Source: JAUVPY01 sp034412795
GTDB lineage: Bacteria > Chloroflexota > Anaerolineae > 4572-78 > NAK82
Length of the DNA: 64,000 nucleotides
Direction of reading: 5' to 3'
NCBI GenBank assembly: GCA_034412795.1
Contig: DAOUMD010000175.1
Location: 62,001-126,000, forward strand
This document shows positions 42,998-50,806 of the stretch, in pieces. How positions within the stretch are numbered: the first letter of the stretch is position 1; every line of letters begins with the position of its first letter. The notes beneath the pieces were generated by a model. The model was not told the DNA's origin. It did no database searches and was given only the letters and a program-made list of their open reading frames with translations. The translations under genes and the position numbers were made by a program.

Positions 42998-44023
42998 TCA
43001 TACCAGAATTAGCTCTGGGTCGAGCAACACCATGCGCGGCGGTGAGTCATCGCCCCCCAGGCGCTGCATCAAAAACTCGACCGCCTTGCGCGCCATGCGC
43101 TTCATATCCTGGTTCACCAAAGGCAAAGATGGCTCGAGAAGGGTATCCCAGGGAGAGACAAAAAAGCCACCAATGATTGCAACCTGTTCGGGAACACGCA
43201 CGCCATGCTCTCTGAGCGCTTTCACAGCCCCGACGGTATGCGTCTGGTTGTTGCACATAATACCGTCAGGCAATCCATAAGTGTCGCTATACTCCAGCAA
43301 GGCTGACATGCCCGTTTCACCGGCCGGGTCCGGGATCACCAAAATCATCTTTTCGTCTATGGGAAGGCCGTGCTCCCGTAACGCCTGACGGTAGCCCTCA
43401 ACACGATCTACCGCCGCCGATGCTTCGTGACTGAAAGAAACACAAACGATGTGGCGACAGCCCTGCTGGATGAGGTGTTCAGTAGCCTGCCGGCCGGCCT
43501 TGACGTTGTCGGTCATAACCGTATCCGCCGCCACACCGGGGATGTGACGGTCTACAAAAACGACCGGCACGCCATCGTCGACAAGCTGCACCACCTGATC
43601 ACGAAGGCGCGGGCTAGACGGCGTATACAGCAGACCATCAATGGACTGGGAGACCATCACGTCCAGCATGCGGCTTTCCCGGTTGCCGTCTTCGTGGCTG
43701 CTGGCCAATACCAGTGCATAATCGTGACTGGCCAGGCAGTCTTCGACTTCGTTAATCAGGTAAGCAAAGCCGGGACTTAGTAGGGTCGGTATCAGCAAGC
43801 CCACGGTGCGGGTGCGACCTGTCTTGAGGCTGCGGGCGATAGCGTGGGGCCGGTAACCGAGTTGCTCGATGGCGTCCAAAACCCGCGCTCTGGTCTCTCC
43901 GGAGACGGGACGAGGCCCATCGTTTATCACGTAAGATACCGTTGCAGCAGATACGCCTGCCAGCCTGGCTACATCGTCACGCGTTGGCCGCTTTGCCACT
44001 CTTAACACCTTTGATGCTGTCAA
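42998..44023 (-). CDS. LacI family transcriptional regulator
   Basis: 341 residues. Helix-turn-helix and hinge at about 13-65 (TRDDVARLAGVSAATVSYVINDGPRPVS, then YRPHAIARSLKTGR), followed by a periplasmic-binding-protein-like effector domain. It heads the 11-kb minus-strand run of catabolic genes and lies 13 bases before the MBL gene, so it is probably transcribed with them and represses them until the sugar or a metabolite binds. A symmetric TCTACTCGTGTAGA upstream is a candidate operator. Confidence 0.93.
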   Translation of the reverse strand: MTASKVLRVAKRPTRDDVARLAGVSAATVSYVINDGPRPVSGETRARVLDAIEQLGYRPHAIARSLKTGRTRTVGLLIPTLLSPGFAYLINEVEDCLASHDYALVLASSHEDGNRESRMLDVMVSQSIDGLLYTPSSPRLRDQVVQLVDDGVPVVFVDRHIPGVAADTVMTDNVKAGRQATEHLIQQGCRHIVCVSFSHEASAAVDRVEGYRQALREHGLPIDEKMILVIPDPAGETGMSALLEYSDTYGLPDGIMCNNQTHTVGAVKALREHGVRVPEQVAIIGGFFVSPWDTLLEPSLPLVNQDMKRMARKAVEFLMQRLGGDDSPPRMVLLDPELILV

Positions 44024-44115
44024 TAACTATGATTTGCAGGATAATGTTGGGGAGATTTACCCTGCTTTGAGGATCGAGTTGATAAACTGGGAACAAAAGG
44101 GGTCTACTCGTGATG

Positions 44116-44129
44116 TCTACTCGTGTAGA
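44116..44129. promoter_or_regulatory. Candidate LacI-type operator
   Basis: TCTACTCGTGTAGA is symmetric apart from its centre, and its left half (GTCTACTCGTG) is repeated directly before it at 44102-44112. It lies about 95 bases before the lacI-family gene. LacI operators usually have a central CG, which is present. Confidence 0.45.
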
Positions 44130-44261
44130 ACAATCATATCACACTACCGACGCGCTGTCAATAGGGTTACCTTAAAATGTGAGAAATTAGTGCACGGTAG
44201 AGGCAAAATCTGCATCCTGTCACTTCAGCGCTTAGGATTTATAAAAGAATAACTTCCCGTG

Positions 44262-44350
44262 TGTCATTTCGACCGAAGGGCTTAATCCCTCCCAAGGTTG
44301 ATTGCGCGGCCAACGCTGATGGGGATTTCTCGCTATCGCTCGAAATGACA
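44262..44350. repeat. Inverted repeat with TGTCATTTCGA ends
   Basis: TGTCATTTCGA (44262-44272) and TCGAAATGACA (44340-44350) are exact complements some 67 bases apart; the inside is gene-free. It is of the type of dispersed mini-repeat seen across the window. Confidence 0.6.
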
Positions 44351-44402
44351 TAATTTAGGTGCGGGAACTCATATATTTACGGACACTTAGACGTGAAACA
44401 AT

Positions 44403-44441
44403 GACCGAAGCCACCCTCGTTAGAGTCCGGGTGGCTTCGGT
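44403..44441. terminator. Strong hairpin terminator
   Basis: A 13-bp perfect GC-rich stem (ACCGAAGCCACCC and complement) with a 13-base loop followed by TTT on the plus strand. It lies 90-130 bases after the stop of the minus-strand repeat-protein gene and is the best candidate to end that transcript, although the T-run is better on the other strand. Confidence 0.7.
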
Positions 44442-44529
44442 TTTACGTAAGGCCTTTTGCAGGAGGTGAAGGATGGCTCGACTAGACAGCAACAATCCTA
44501 TCTTGCCTCAGTCATAGTGTCCAACCTGC

Positions 44530-46953
44530 TCATCCAAGAATGAGAGGCAAATAAATGTGAGGTGATTCATCTTCAAGGCTCGGGGCTGGATCCAAATAGT
44601 CCGGGATTTCGTCACCGTCGGTGTCGCCGGTACCCTCTTCGCTGTCCGGAATGCCATCGTTGTCCGAGTCAGGATCGACGAAATCGGGCAGCCCATCACC
44701 GTCTGTATCCACCGGCGGCGTGCTGGGATCGTCGTCGCCGGCTTCGACGCTGTCGGGGATTCCGTCGTTGTCCGAGTCGGGGTCGTTTCTGTTGGGGATG
44801 CCATCCTCGTCACCATCGGTATAACTATCTTCGTCGCCGTTGAGAATGCCATCGCCATCTGCGTCGCCGGCGGGCCCGTCGTTGTCGTCGTTGTCTACGT
44901 AGTTGGGGATGCCGTCGCCATCCGCATCGCCAGTTCCTTCTTCGCTGTCAGGGTTGCCGTCGTCATCGGAGTCAGGATCGACGAAGTCGGGTAGCCCGTC
45001 GCCATCCGTATCCACCGGGGGGGTGCCGGGATCATCGTCGCCGGCCTCGACATTATCAGGAATGCCATCGTTATCCGAGTCGGTGTCATTTCTGTTGGGG
45101 ATGCCGTCCTCGTCACCGTCGGCGTAGCTATCTTCGTCGCCGTTGGTGATACCGTCGCCATCAAGGTCCCCGTTTTCGCCCTCGACGTCCGGTATGCCAT
45201 CCCCATCCGAGTCATCGTCCAGGTAGTTGGGTATACCATCGTTGTCAGGATCGTCGGTGCCTTCGGTGCTGTCGGGAATGCCATCGCCATCCGAGTCATC
45301 GTCCAGGTAGTTGGGTATACCATCTTCGTCAGGGTCACCGATGCCTTCGATATTGTCGGGGATACCATCGCCGTCGGAATCGCCATCCAGGAAGTTGGGC
45401 AACCCGTCATTGTCGGGATCGGCGCTGCCTTCCGTGGCATCGGGGATGCCATCTTCATCCGCGTCGAGGTCCAGGTAGTTGGACATGCCGTCGCCATCGG
45501 CATCGTTGTCCTGGCAACTGGGAATACCATCGCCGTCCTGGTCAAAGGTGAGGTTGGTGCACAAATCATCGTCGGTCGAAGCATCCTGATCGTTGTCCCA
45601 TTCATCGGCATCGGGTATGCCGTCACCGTCGGAGTCCTCATCCAGATAGTTGGGCGTACCATCTCCATCGGTGTCGCCGGCCCCCTCCTGGCTATCGGGG
45701 ATGCCGTCGTCGTCAGAGTCGGAGTCGACAAAGTCGGGGAACCCATCGCCATCACTGTCAACCGGCGGCGTGCTGGGATCATCGTCGCCGGCTTCGACGC
45801 TGTCGGGGATACCGTCGTCGTCAGAGTCGGGATCAGCTAAGTTGGGAATGCCGTCCTCGTCGCCGTCATCATAGTCATCTTCGTGATCGTTGATGATACC
45901 ATCGCCATCGACATCGCCGTTGGGGCCATTGTTATCGTCATTGTCCAGGTAGTTGGGGATGCCATCACCGTCAGAGTCATCGGTCCCCTCGGTACTGTCG
46001 GGGATACCATCACCGTCGGAGTCATCGTCCAAGTAGTTGGGTGTACCATCCCCATCAGTATCGCCGGCCCCTTCCTGGCTGTCGGGAATGCCGTCATTGT
46101 CAGAGTCAAGGTCGATAAAGTCGGACAGCCCATCACCATCACTATCAACCGGCGGCGTGCCGAGATCATCGTCGCCGGCCTCGACGCTATCAGGGATGCC
46201 GTCACCGTCGGAGTCCGTGTCCAGATAGTTGGGCGCACCGTCCCCGTCAGCATCGTTATCCTGGCAACTGGGGATACCGTCGCTGTCCTGGTCAAAAGTG
46301 AGATTGGTACACAAGTCATCGTCACTTGAATCGTCCTGATCGAAATCCCACTCATCAGCATCGGGTATGCTGTCGTTATCGGAATCGGGATTCGAAACAC
46401 CAAAGCAATATGGCCCGCGGATGTAGCCAGCAGCCACACCGCTAGAAGCGACCAGTCGAGCTTTGGCGGCTACCTGCGTCGTGCCCACCGGATAAAGGGT
46501 GTCAAATGTGATGGAGAAGGCTCGGCTATCGGATCCGTTTTGACCATCTTGGTCATAGTCATTCGCCGTCTCCCACTTGATGCCATTGAGACCCGTCGAT
46601 GGATCAGGATGACCGGGGTCAAGCAGTAACTCCACACCATTAATCCCGGCGTCACCATTCATAGGATCCCAACCAGCGACCCTGTCGGTGTCCGTTATGC
46701 ACAGTCCCAAGACCCAGTTGCCCAGGTCCCTGCCGACCAATTCGCTCACCCGGTAGTTCCAGGTATATCCCCCATTGCTGGTACCCAGGAACTCAAGGCC
46801 ATAACTGGAACCGGCGCTCGTGGTAAGAACGGTAGACAATGGCCCAGGCACAGCGTCACCGCCACTCTGACCAAGCACCGGGCTAACCAGCCCCAGTGCC
46901 AACAGAAGCGTTACGAAAATGCCTATGAAAGCCCGTCTGTTTTTTAAAAACAT
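44530..46953 (-). CDS. Exported protein with thrombospondin type 3-like calcium-binding repeats
   Basis: 807 residues. A signal peptide (about 1-28, FIGIFVTLLLALGLVSPVLG) is followed by a folded domain to about residue 190 (GSSYGLEFLGTSNGGYTWNYRV, perhaps a beta-sandwich) and then some 580 residues of DSDGDGIPD-type units, in which Asp and Asn at regular spacing bind calcium as in thrombospondin type 3 and OmpA-linker repeats. Larger blocks such as GDDDPSTPPVDSDGDG recur, so the gene is made of nested duplications. It ends in HIYLPLILG, a C-terminal tail also seen as VFLPLVLKG in the protein at 52076. Likely a stiff extracellular stalk or envelope protein needing calcium. It stands alone between terminator and repeats. 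Confidence 0.93.
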   Translation of the reverse strand: MFLKNRRAFIGIFVTLLLALGLVSPVLGQSGGDAVPGPLSTVLTTSAGSSYGLEFLGTSNGGYTWNYRVSELVGRDLGNWVLGLCITDTDRVAGWDPMNGDAGINGVELLLDPGHPDPSTGLNGIKWETANDYDQDGQNGSDSRAFSITFDTLYPVGTTQVAAKARLVASSGVAAGYIRGPYCFGVSNPDSDNDSIPDADEWDFDQDDSSDDDLCTNLTFDQDSDGIPSCQDNDADGDGAPNYLDTDSDGDGIPDSVEAGDDDLGTPPVDSDGDGLSDFIDLDSDNDGIPDSQEGAGDTDGDGTPNYLDDDSDGDGIPDSTEGTDDSDGDGIPNYLDNDDNNGPNGDVDGDGIINDHEDDYDDGDEDGIPNLADPDSDDDGIPDSVEAGDDDPSTPPVDSDGDGFPDFVDSDSDDDGIPDSQEGAGDTDGDGTPNYLDEDSDGDGIPDADEWDNDQDASTDDDLCTNLTFDQDGDGIPSCQDNDADGDGMSNYLDLDADEDGIPDATEGSADPDNDGLPNFLDGDSDGDGIPDNIEGIGDPDEDGIPNYLDDDSDGDGIPDSTEGTDDPDNDGIPNYLDDDSDGDGIPDVEGENGDLDGDGITNGDEDSYADGDEDGIPNRNDTDSDNDGIPDNVEAGDDDPGTPPVDTDGDGLPDFVDPDSDDDGNPDSEEGTGDADGDGIPNYVDNDDNDGPAGDADGDGILNGDEDSYTDGDEDGIPNRNDPDSDNDGIPDSVEAGDDDPSTPPVDTDGDGLPDFVDPDSDNDGIPDSEEGTGDTDGDEIPDYLDPAPSLEDESPHIYLPLILG

Positions 46954-47112
46954 TCTCTTCCTCCCGCATATAAGATTATTAAGGTCCGGTTGGAACTGAT
47001 AATCTCAGTATATCAGGGGGAAGTTTGAAACAAGTTTGCAGGTTCTAAAAAGATAACTAGAAAAACATTTGAAATTCGTGTGAACCGGGACCGATTAGGT
47101 CTGGTTTCAGTC

Positions 47113-47203
47113 GTATCTTCTCAAAAAGTAGGGGCAAACCCTTGCGGTTGCCCGCTTGGGCAGGCGCAAGACCTGCCCTTACCCCGAGATATTGAGAAGA
47201 TAC
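47113..47203. repeat. GTATCTTCTCA-family element, complete
   Basis: 91 bp with exact 11-bp terminal inverted repeats (GTATCTTCTCA and TGAGAAGATAC) and inner GC-rich stems around GGGCAGGCGCAAGACCTGCCC. Partial relatives are at 25406, 26993-27008, 38877-38896 and 57015-57031. Confidence 0.85.
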
Positions 47204-47230
47204 ATTCACTCCCTCGATTGGAAATTGCCC

Positions 47231-47346
47231 CGAGTGATTGGGTGCGTCCCAATTTTTAGGCAGTTGGGCAAACCAGGGGGGAATCGGGGGGACTCACCCC
47301 GCGCCCCCCTGTGCTTTTCCAAATTTTGGGACGCACCCGAGTGATT
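47231..47346. mobile_element. MITE-like element with 9-bp direct repeats
   Basis: Terminal inverted repeats GGTGCGTCCCAA (47241-47252) and TTGGGACGCACC (47326-47337) are exact. They are flanked by direct repeats CGAGTGATT at 47231-47239 and 47338-47346, the mark of a target duplication. About 98 bp inside, G/C-run rich, no coding capacity. Confidence 0.8.
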
Positions 47347-47565
47347 TGACACAGTTAAACTAATTCGTACAATATTGCACAAGTAAGAGTCCGGCAATCC
47401 GAAAAACTTAGACCTTGGAACATTTCGATACGCCCTTTTGCAGACAAAGTCGCCACCATTATCTGGTTGTTTAACTGGCATAATTGCTTCTTGAAAACCT
47501 CCAAGGTCTAGACATCTTCATAAGCCAGATCTCTGACAAACGAGACAAGAATCTAGCTCACAGAT

Positions 47566-47633
47566 GCTCACGGATGAACACAGATATTTCAAATTGTTAT
47601 CCTATCCGTGTAAATCTGTGTTCATCCGTGAGC
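47566..47633. repeat. Perfect 20-bp inverted repeat
   Basis: GCTCACGGATGAACACAGAT (47566-47585) and its exact complement (47614-47633) are 28 bases apart. It lies about 55 bases before the start of the FAD/[2Fe-2S] operon. Confidence 0.8.
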
Positions 47634-47686
47634 CATTAACTGGGCGGTTTGAGGCAAAGCTTCGTTAGTACATAGGGAGTAAAACA

Positions 47687-47977
47687 ATGCGCATTGAAGC
47701 GGAGACGCAACGCGGCCAGGCGGTGACCATTACCGTAGACGGAGTTCCACTCCAGGCATACCTGGGCGAGACCATCGCCGGGGCCTTGCTGGCAAACGGC
47801 CAGCGGGCATGGCGCCGTACCGAAAGTGGCAAGCCCAGGGGCCTCTTCTGCGGTATGGGGATTTGCTTCGACTGCCTGGTAACAGTGGACGGCGTGTCCA
47901 ACGTACGGGCCTGTATTACACCGGTGAGCGACGGTATGGTAATCGAAACCGAAGGGCCCAGGGAGGGTTCAGCATGA
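47687..47977 (+). CDS. (2Fe-2S)-binding small subunit of amino-acid dehydrogenase (HcnA/OoxA-N type)
   Basis: 96 residues, a plant-ferredoxin-like fold. Cluster ligands are Cys55, Cys60, Cys63 and Cys76 (C-x4-C-x2-C-x12-C) in LFCGMGICFDC and RACITP. Free-standing subunits of this kind partner FAD subunits in HcnABC, opine oxidases and archaeal proline dehydrogenases, where they pass electrons from substrate oxidation to the chain. The stop overlaps the next start (ATGA). AGGGAG precedes the ATG. Confidence 0.9.
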   Translation: MRIEAETQRGQAVTITVDGVPLQAYLGETIAGALLANGQRAWRRTESGKPRGLFCGMGICFDCLVTVDGVSNVRACITPVSDGMVIETEGPREGSA

Positions 47978-49452
47978 CCAGTCCAACGGAAAGCAATCAG
48001 ACAGAAGTGGCGGTGGTCGGCGCCGGGCCGGCCGGGCTGAGTGCGGCGTTGGCTGCCGCCCAGGCCGGTGTTCAGGTTACGCTCATCGACAGCTACCGGC
48101 AGCCAGGCGGCCAGTACTACCGGCAGCCGGCAGCCGAGTTCCAAACCCTTCGGCCAGAGAGCCATCAGCGAGAGGGTAAGGATTTGTGGGAAAAAGCCGC
48201 CGCCGCTGGTGTTGAGCTTTTGACCGAAACCACCGTATGGGGTGCATTTGAGGACAACCAACTGGCCCTACATGGTCCCGCGTCGCCATCCAGTCTCCAG
48301 GCCGATGTCATCATCCTGGCCACTGGCGCTTACGAGCGGGTAGCCGCCTTCCCCGGCTGGACCCTGCCCGGTGTGATGATGAGCGGCGCCGCCCAGACGT
48401 TGCTCAAAGAGCAACGCATCCTGCCGGGGCGACGGGTCGTGTTGGCCGGGACCGGGCCGCTGCAACTGGTGGTGGCAGCCGGGCTGGTCCAGGCTGGCGT
48501 GGAGGTAGTCGTTATATTAGAGGGGGCGCCGCTGCTGCGCAAGGGGCTGCGTCGTCCGCTGAGCTATGCGACCGCCCTGTGGGGGCAATGGGGTCGTCTG
48601 AGCGAGGGACTCAGCAGCCAGTTGACGCTGCGACGGGCCGGCGTGCCGTTCCACACCGGTTGGGGTGTGATTGAGGCGCACGGTCCGGGAGAAGTGACGG
48701 AAGTGACGATCGCCCAACTGGACGACCAGTGGCGCCCCATCCCGGACACGTCTCGACGACTGACGTGCGATACCCTGTGCTGTGGCTATGGCTTCACACC
48801 CGCCACCGAACTGGCCCAGTTGCTTGGAGTTCGCTGTGAGTGGCGACCAGACTGGGGAGGCTTCGTGCCCGTCCGGGACGAGCACATGCGCACCAACCTG
48901 CCAGGTGTCTTCGCTGTCGGGGACGGTGCCGGCGTTGGTGGCGGACCGCTGGCGCTGATCGAGGGTCAGATCGCGGGCCTGGCCGCGGCGGCCCAGATAA
49001 GGGCAGGAAGCTCGAATGGAAAGAACACGAGCACAATTCTGGATGACGATCCGCGTCTGAAACATGCACTGCGCCGCGAGCAACGCTTTCAGGAAGTCTA
49101 CGCTGAGCTATTTACACCCGGCCCCGGCCTGGACGAGCTGGCCCAACCTGATACGATCATTTGCCGGTGCGAGGAGGTCACACGGGCAGATATCGCTGAA
49201 GCGGTGCATTTGGGGGCGGACACGCTGGACGCCGTCAAGTCTCTCACCCGGTGTGGCATGGGCAACTGCCAGGGTCGCGTGTGTGGCCCCTTGGTAGCCG
49301 CCTTGGTCGCCCAAGAGACAGGCCGCACACAAGCGGAAGTGGCGCAGTTTCGGGTGCGGCCGCCCGTCTTTCCTATACCTTTGGCAGCTCTGAAATCAGT
49401 CGCCGAGGATCAGGCCGCGAACACGCTACAGGGAGGGGGAATTGCCCGATGA
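47974..49452 (+). CDS. FAD-dependent oxidoreductase with C-terminal [2Fe-2S] motif (HcnB/OoxA type)
   Basis: 492 residues. N-terminal FAD loop VAVVGAGPAGLSAA at 12-25, second Rossmann motif VLAGTGPLQLVVAAGL near 170, ATFAVGDGAGVGG-type FAD closure near 310, and a BFD-like C-terminal cysteine cluster CRCEEVTRADIAEAV with RCGMGNCQGRVC. This is the alpha-type subunit of HcnABC-like or opine/glycine dehydrogenases. ATG 47974 follows GGGAGGG. It overlaps the genes on both sides by 4 bases, so the three subunits are made together. Confidence 0.93.
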   Translation: MTSPTESNQTEVAVVGAGPAGLSAALAAAQAGVQVTLIDSYRQPGGQYYRQPAAEFQTLRPESHQREGKDLWEKAAAAGVELLTETTVWGAFEDNQLALHGPASPSSLQADVIILATGAYERVAAFPGWTLPGVMMSGAAQTLLKEQRILPGRRVVLAGTGPLQLVVAAGLVQAGVEVVVILEGAPLLRKGLRRPLSYATALWGQWGRLSEGLSSQLTLRRAGVPFHTGWGVIEAHGPGEVTEVTIAQLDDQWRPIPDTSRRLTCDTLCCGYGFTPATELAQLLGVRCEWRPDWGGFVPVRDEHMRTNLPGVFAVGDGAGVGGGPLALIEGQIAGLAAAAQIRAGSSNGKNTSTILDDDPRLKHALRREQRFQEVYAELFTPGPGLDELAQPDTIICRCEEVTRADIAEAVHLGADTLDAVKSLTRCGMGNCQGRVCGPLVAALVAQETGRTQAEVAQFRVRPPVFPIPLAALKSVAEDQAANTLQGGGIAR

Positions 49453-50600
49453 CGAGTATGCGCAAGATGGAAGCTCCAGTCGTGATCGTTGGCGCCGGCA
49501 TCGTCGGGGGTGCCATCACCTATTACCTGGCACAGCGCGGCCTGCAACCGTTAGTGCTGGAAAAATCAGCCATCGGCGTCGAGGCCTCGGCGCGCAGCGG
49601 CGGAGGTGTGCGTGCTCAATGTCGAGACCGGCTCGAACGGCTCCTGGCCATGGCCAGCATCAAGCTGTGGGAGGGACTGGAAGCCGAGTTAGACTTCGAC
49701 ATGGAGTACGTCCAGGGAGGCAACATCCGCCTGGCCGCCAGCGAAGAGCGTTTGGCCCAACTGGCCGCCGAGGCACAGGAGGAGTTGGCCGATGGCCTGG
49801 TGGTCGAAATGTGGGACCGGGACGAATTGCAGCGGCGTGCCCCGTACCTCTCACATATGTTCATCGGCGCCAAATACTGTGCGTCGGATGGCGTGGCCAA
49901 CCCGATTCTGAGTACCTGGGCTTTTGCAGTGGCCGCCAGGCGGGCCGGCGCCACCATCCTCACGCACACCGAAGCCATCAGCCTGGAGACACAGGGAGGA
50001 CAGGTGACGTCGGTGCTGGCGCGGGGCCGGGAAGGGGAACTCACTATCGAAACCCCCTTGGTGATCCACGCTGGCGGTGCCTACACCCCCCAGTTGGGTC
50101 AAACACTGGGCATCCACATCCCGGTCGAACCTGCCCGCAACTTCATCGGTGTCACCCAGCGGGTGCCGCCGTTTTTTACGGAATTCGTCTCATCCCACGA
50201 TATGCGGATTTATTTCCGGCCTGCCCGCGCCGGGCACGTCCACGTCGGCGGGGTGATCGTCACAGCCAACACGTCTAACAAGATCGTTCCCGCCGAGGGG
50301 CTGACCCATCTGTCCCGCATCGCACTGATGGTGCCAACACTTGGCAACACCAACTTCTTGCGCGCCTGGGCGGGTACGCTGGCCATGACGCCCGACCGCC
50401 TGCCCATCATCGGGCCGGTGGAGGGGGTGCAGGGCTACCTGCTGGTTACGGGCTTCAGCGGCCACGGCTTCTGCCTGGGACCCATCATAGGCAAGCTGCT
50501 CAGCGAACTGGTGCTAGACGGCGAGCCTTCAATGTCACTGGACGAACTGAAACTCTCCCGCTTTGCCGAGATTCAGGGGAACGGCCAGACGGGGGGCTGA
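49449..50600 (+). CDS. FAD-dependent amino-acid oxidase subunit (DAO family, HcnC/OoxB type)
   Basis: 383 residues. DAO family FAD loop VVIVGAGIVGGAITYYL at 11-27, a SARSGGGVRAQCRD stretch after the adenine-binding Glu, and the C-terminal TPDRLPIIGPVEGVQGYLLVTGFSGHGFCLGP typical of sarcosine/glycine oxidases and HcnC. It is the substrate-oxidising subunit. The product could be an imine from glycine, sarcosine, proline or an opine; cyanide production is not implied without further evidence. The upstream open frame to 49251 is a shadow. Confidence 0.93.
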   Translation: MTSMRKMEAPVVIVGAGIVGGAITYYLAQRGLQPLVLEKSAIGVEASARSGGGVRAQCRDRLERLLAMASIKLWEGLEAELDFDMEYVQGGNIRLAASEERLAQLAAEAQEELADGLVVEMWDRDELQRRAPYLSHMFIGAKYCASDGVANPILSTWAFAVAARRAGATILTHTEAISLETQGGQVTSVLARGREGELTIETPLVIHAGGAYTPQLGQTLGIHIPVEPARNFIGVTQRVPPFFTEFVSSHDMRIYFRPARAGHVHVGGVIVTANTSNKIVPAEGLTHLSRIALMVPTLGNTNFLRAWAGTLAMTPDRLPIIGPVEGVQGYLLVTGFSGHGFCLGPIIGKLLSELVLDGEPSMSLDELKLSRFAEIQGNGQTGG

Positions 50601-50647
50601 AGTTACCATTCCAGTGTGCCAGTACATCTCGGCGTAAATAGGTGCAT

Positions 50648-50760
50648 AGTTATTTGCTCGCCAGGGATTGGCAAATCCCGGCCTTTTACGCCTAAATCGG
50701 GGATTGGGCAATCCCCTCGGAGCAAAACGAACTATAGACCCATTTACGCCTTGGTGTACC
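50648..50760. repeat. TCGCCAGGGATTGG repeat element, copy A
   Basis: About 113 bp: TTATTTGCTCGCCAGGGATT, then facing stems GGGATTGG/CCAATCCC, then GGAGCAAAAC and CTATAGACCCATTTACGCC ending GGTGTACC. Related copies are B (53544-53668) and C (54071-54226). The following bases (50761-50806) are a further inverted end CACCGAGACGCAAATGGGTC, and the next repeat arm is broken by the IS630-type element. Confidence 0.8.
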
Positions 50761-50806
50761 AGTACACCGAGACGCAAATGGGTCTATAGTTCGTAGTAAC
50801 GACTTA

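Larger units (their letters stand above)
44024..44529. other. Intergenic region: LacI promoter side and terminator
   Basis: No gene. Contains the candidate operator 44116-44129, an inverted repeat 44262-44350 and a strong hairpin 44403-44441. Confidence 0.6.
46954..47686. other. Repeat-filled intergenic region
   Basis: No credible gene in 733 bases. Three separate palindromic elements follow each other: 47113-47203, 47231-47346 and 47566-47633. A minus-strand frame of 91 codons at 47206-47481 only crosses the second of these and is not protein-like. Confidence 0.7.

Noticed and set aside
45883..46329. Plus-strand frame inside the calcium-repeat gene
   Set aside because: A low-complexity Val/Ile-rich antisense product of the repeat region.
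44590..46400. Tandem repeats considered as a CRISPR array or satellite DNA
   Set aside because: The units are 36-78 bases, degenerate, and keep one reading frame coding for Asp-rich calcium-binding repeats; there are no uniform spacers or cas genes.
47206..47481. 91-codon minus-strand frame
   Set aside because: It crosses a MITE-like element with target duplications and has no ribosome site or protein pattern.
47687..50600. Reading the FAD/[2Fe-2S] operon as hydrogen cyanide synthase
   Set aside because: The subunit layout fits, but opine, glycine and proline dehydrogenases share it and no residue seen here decides for cyanide.
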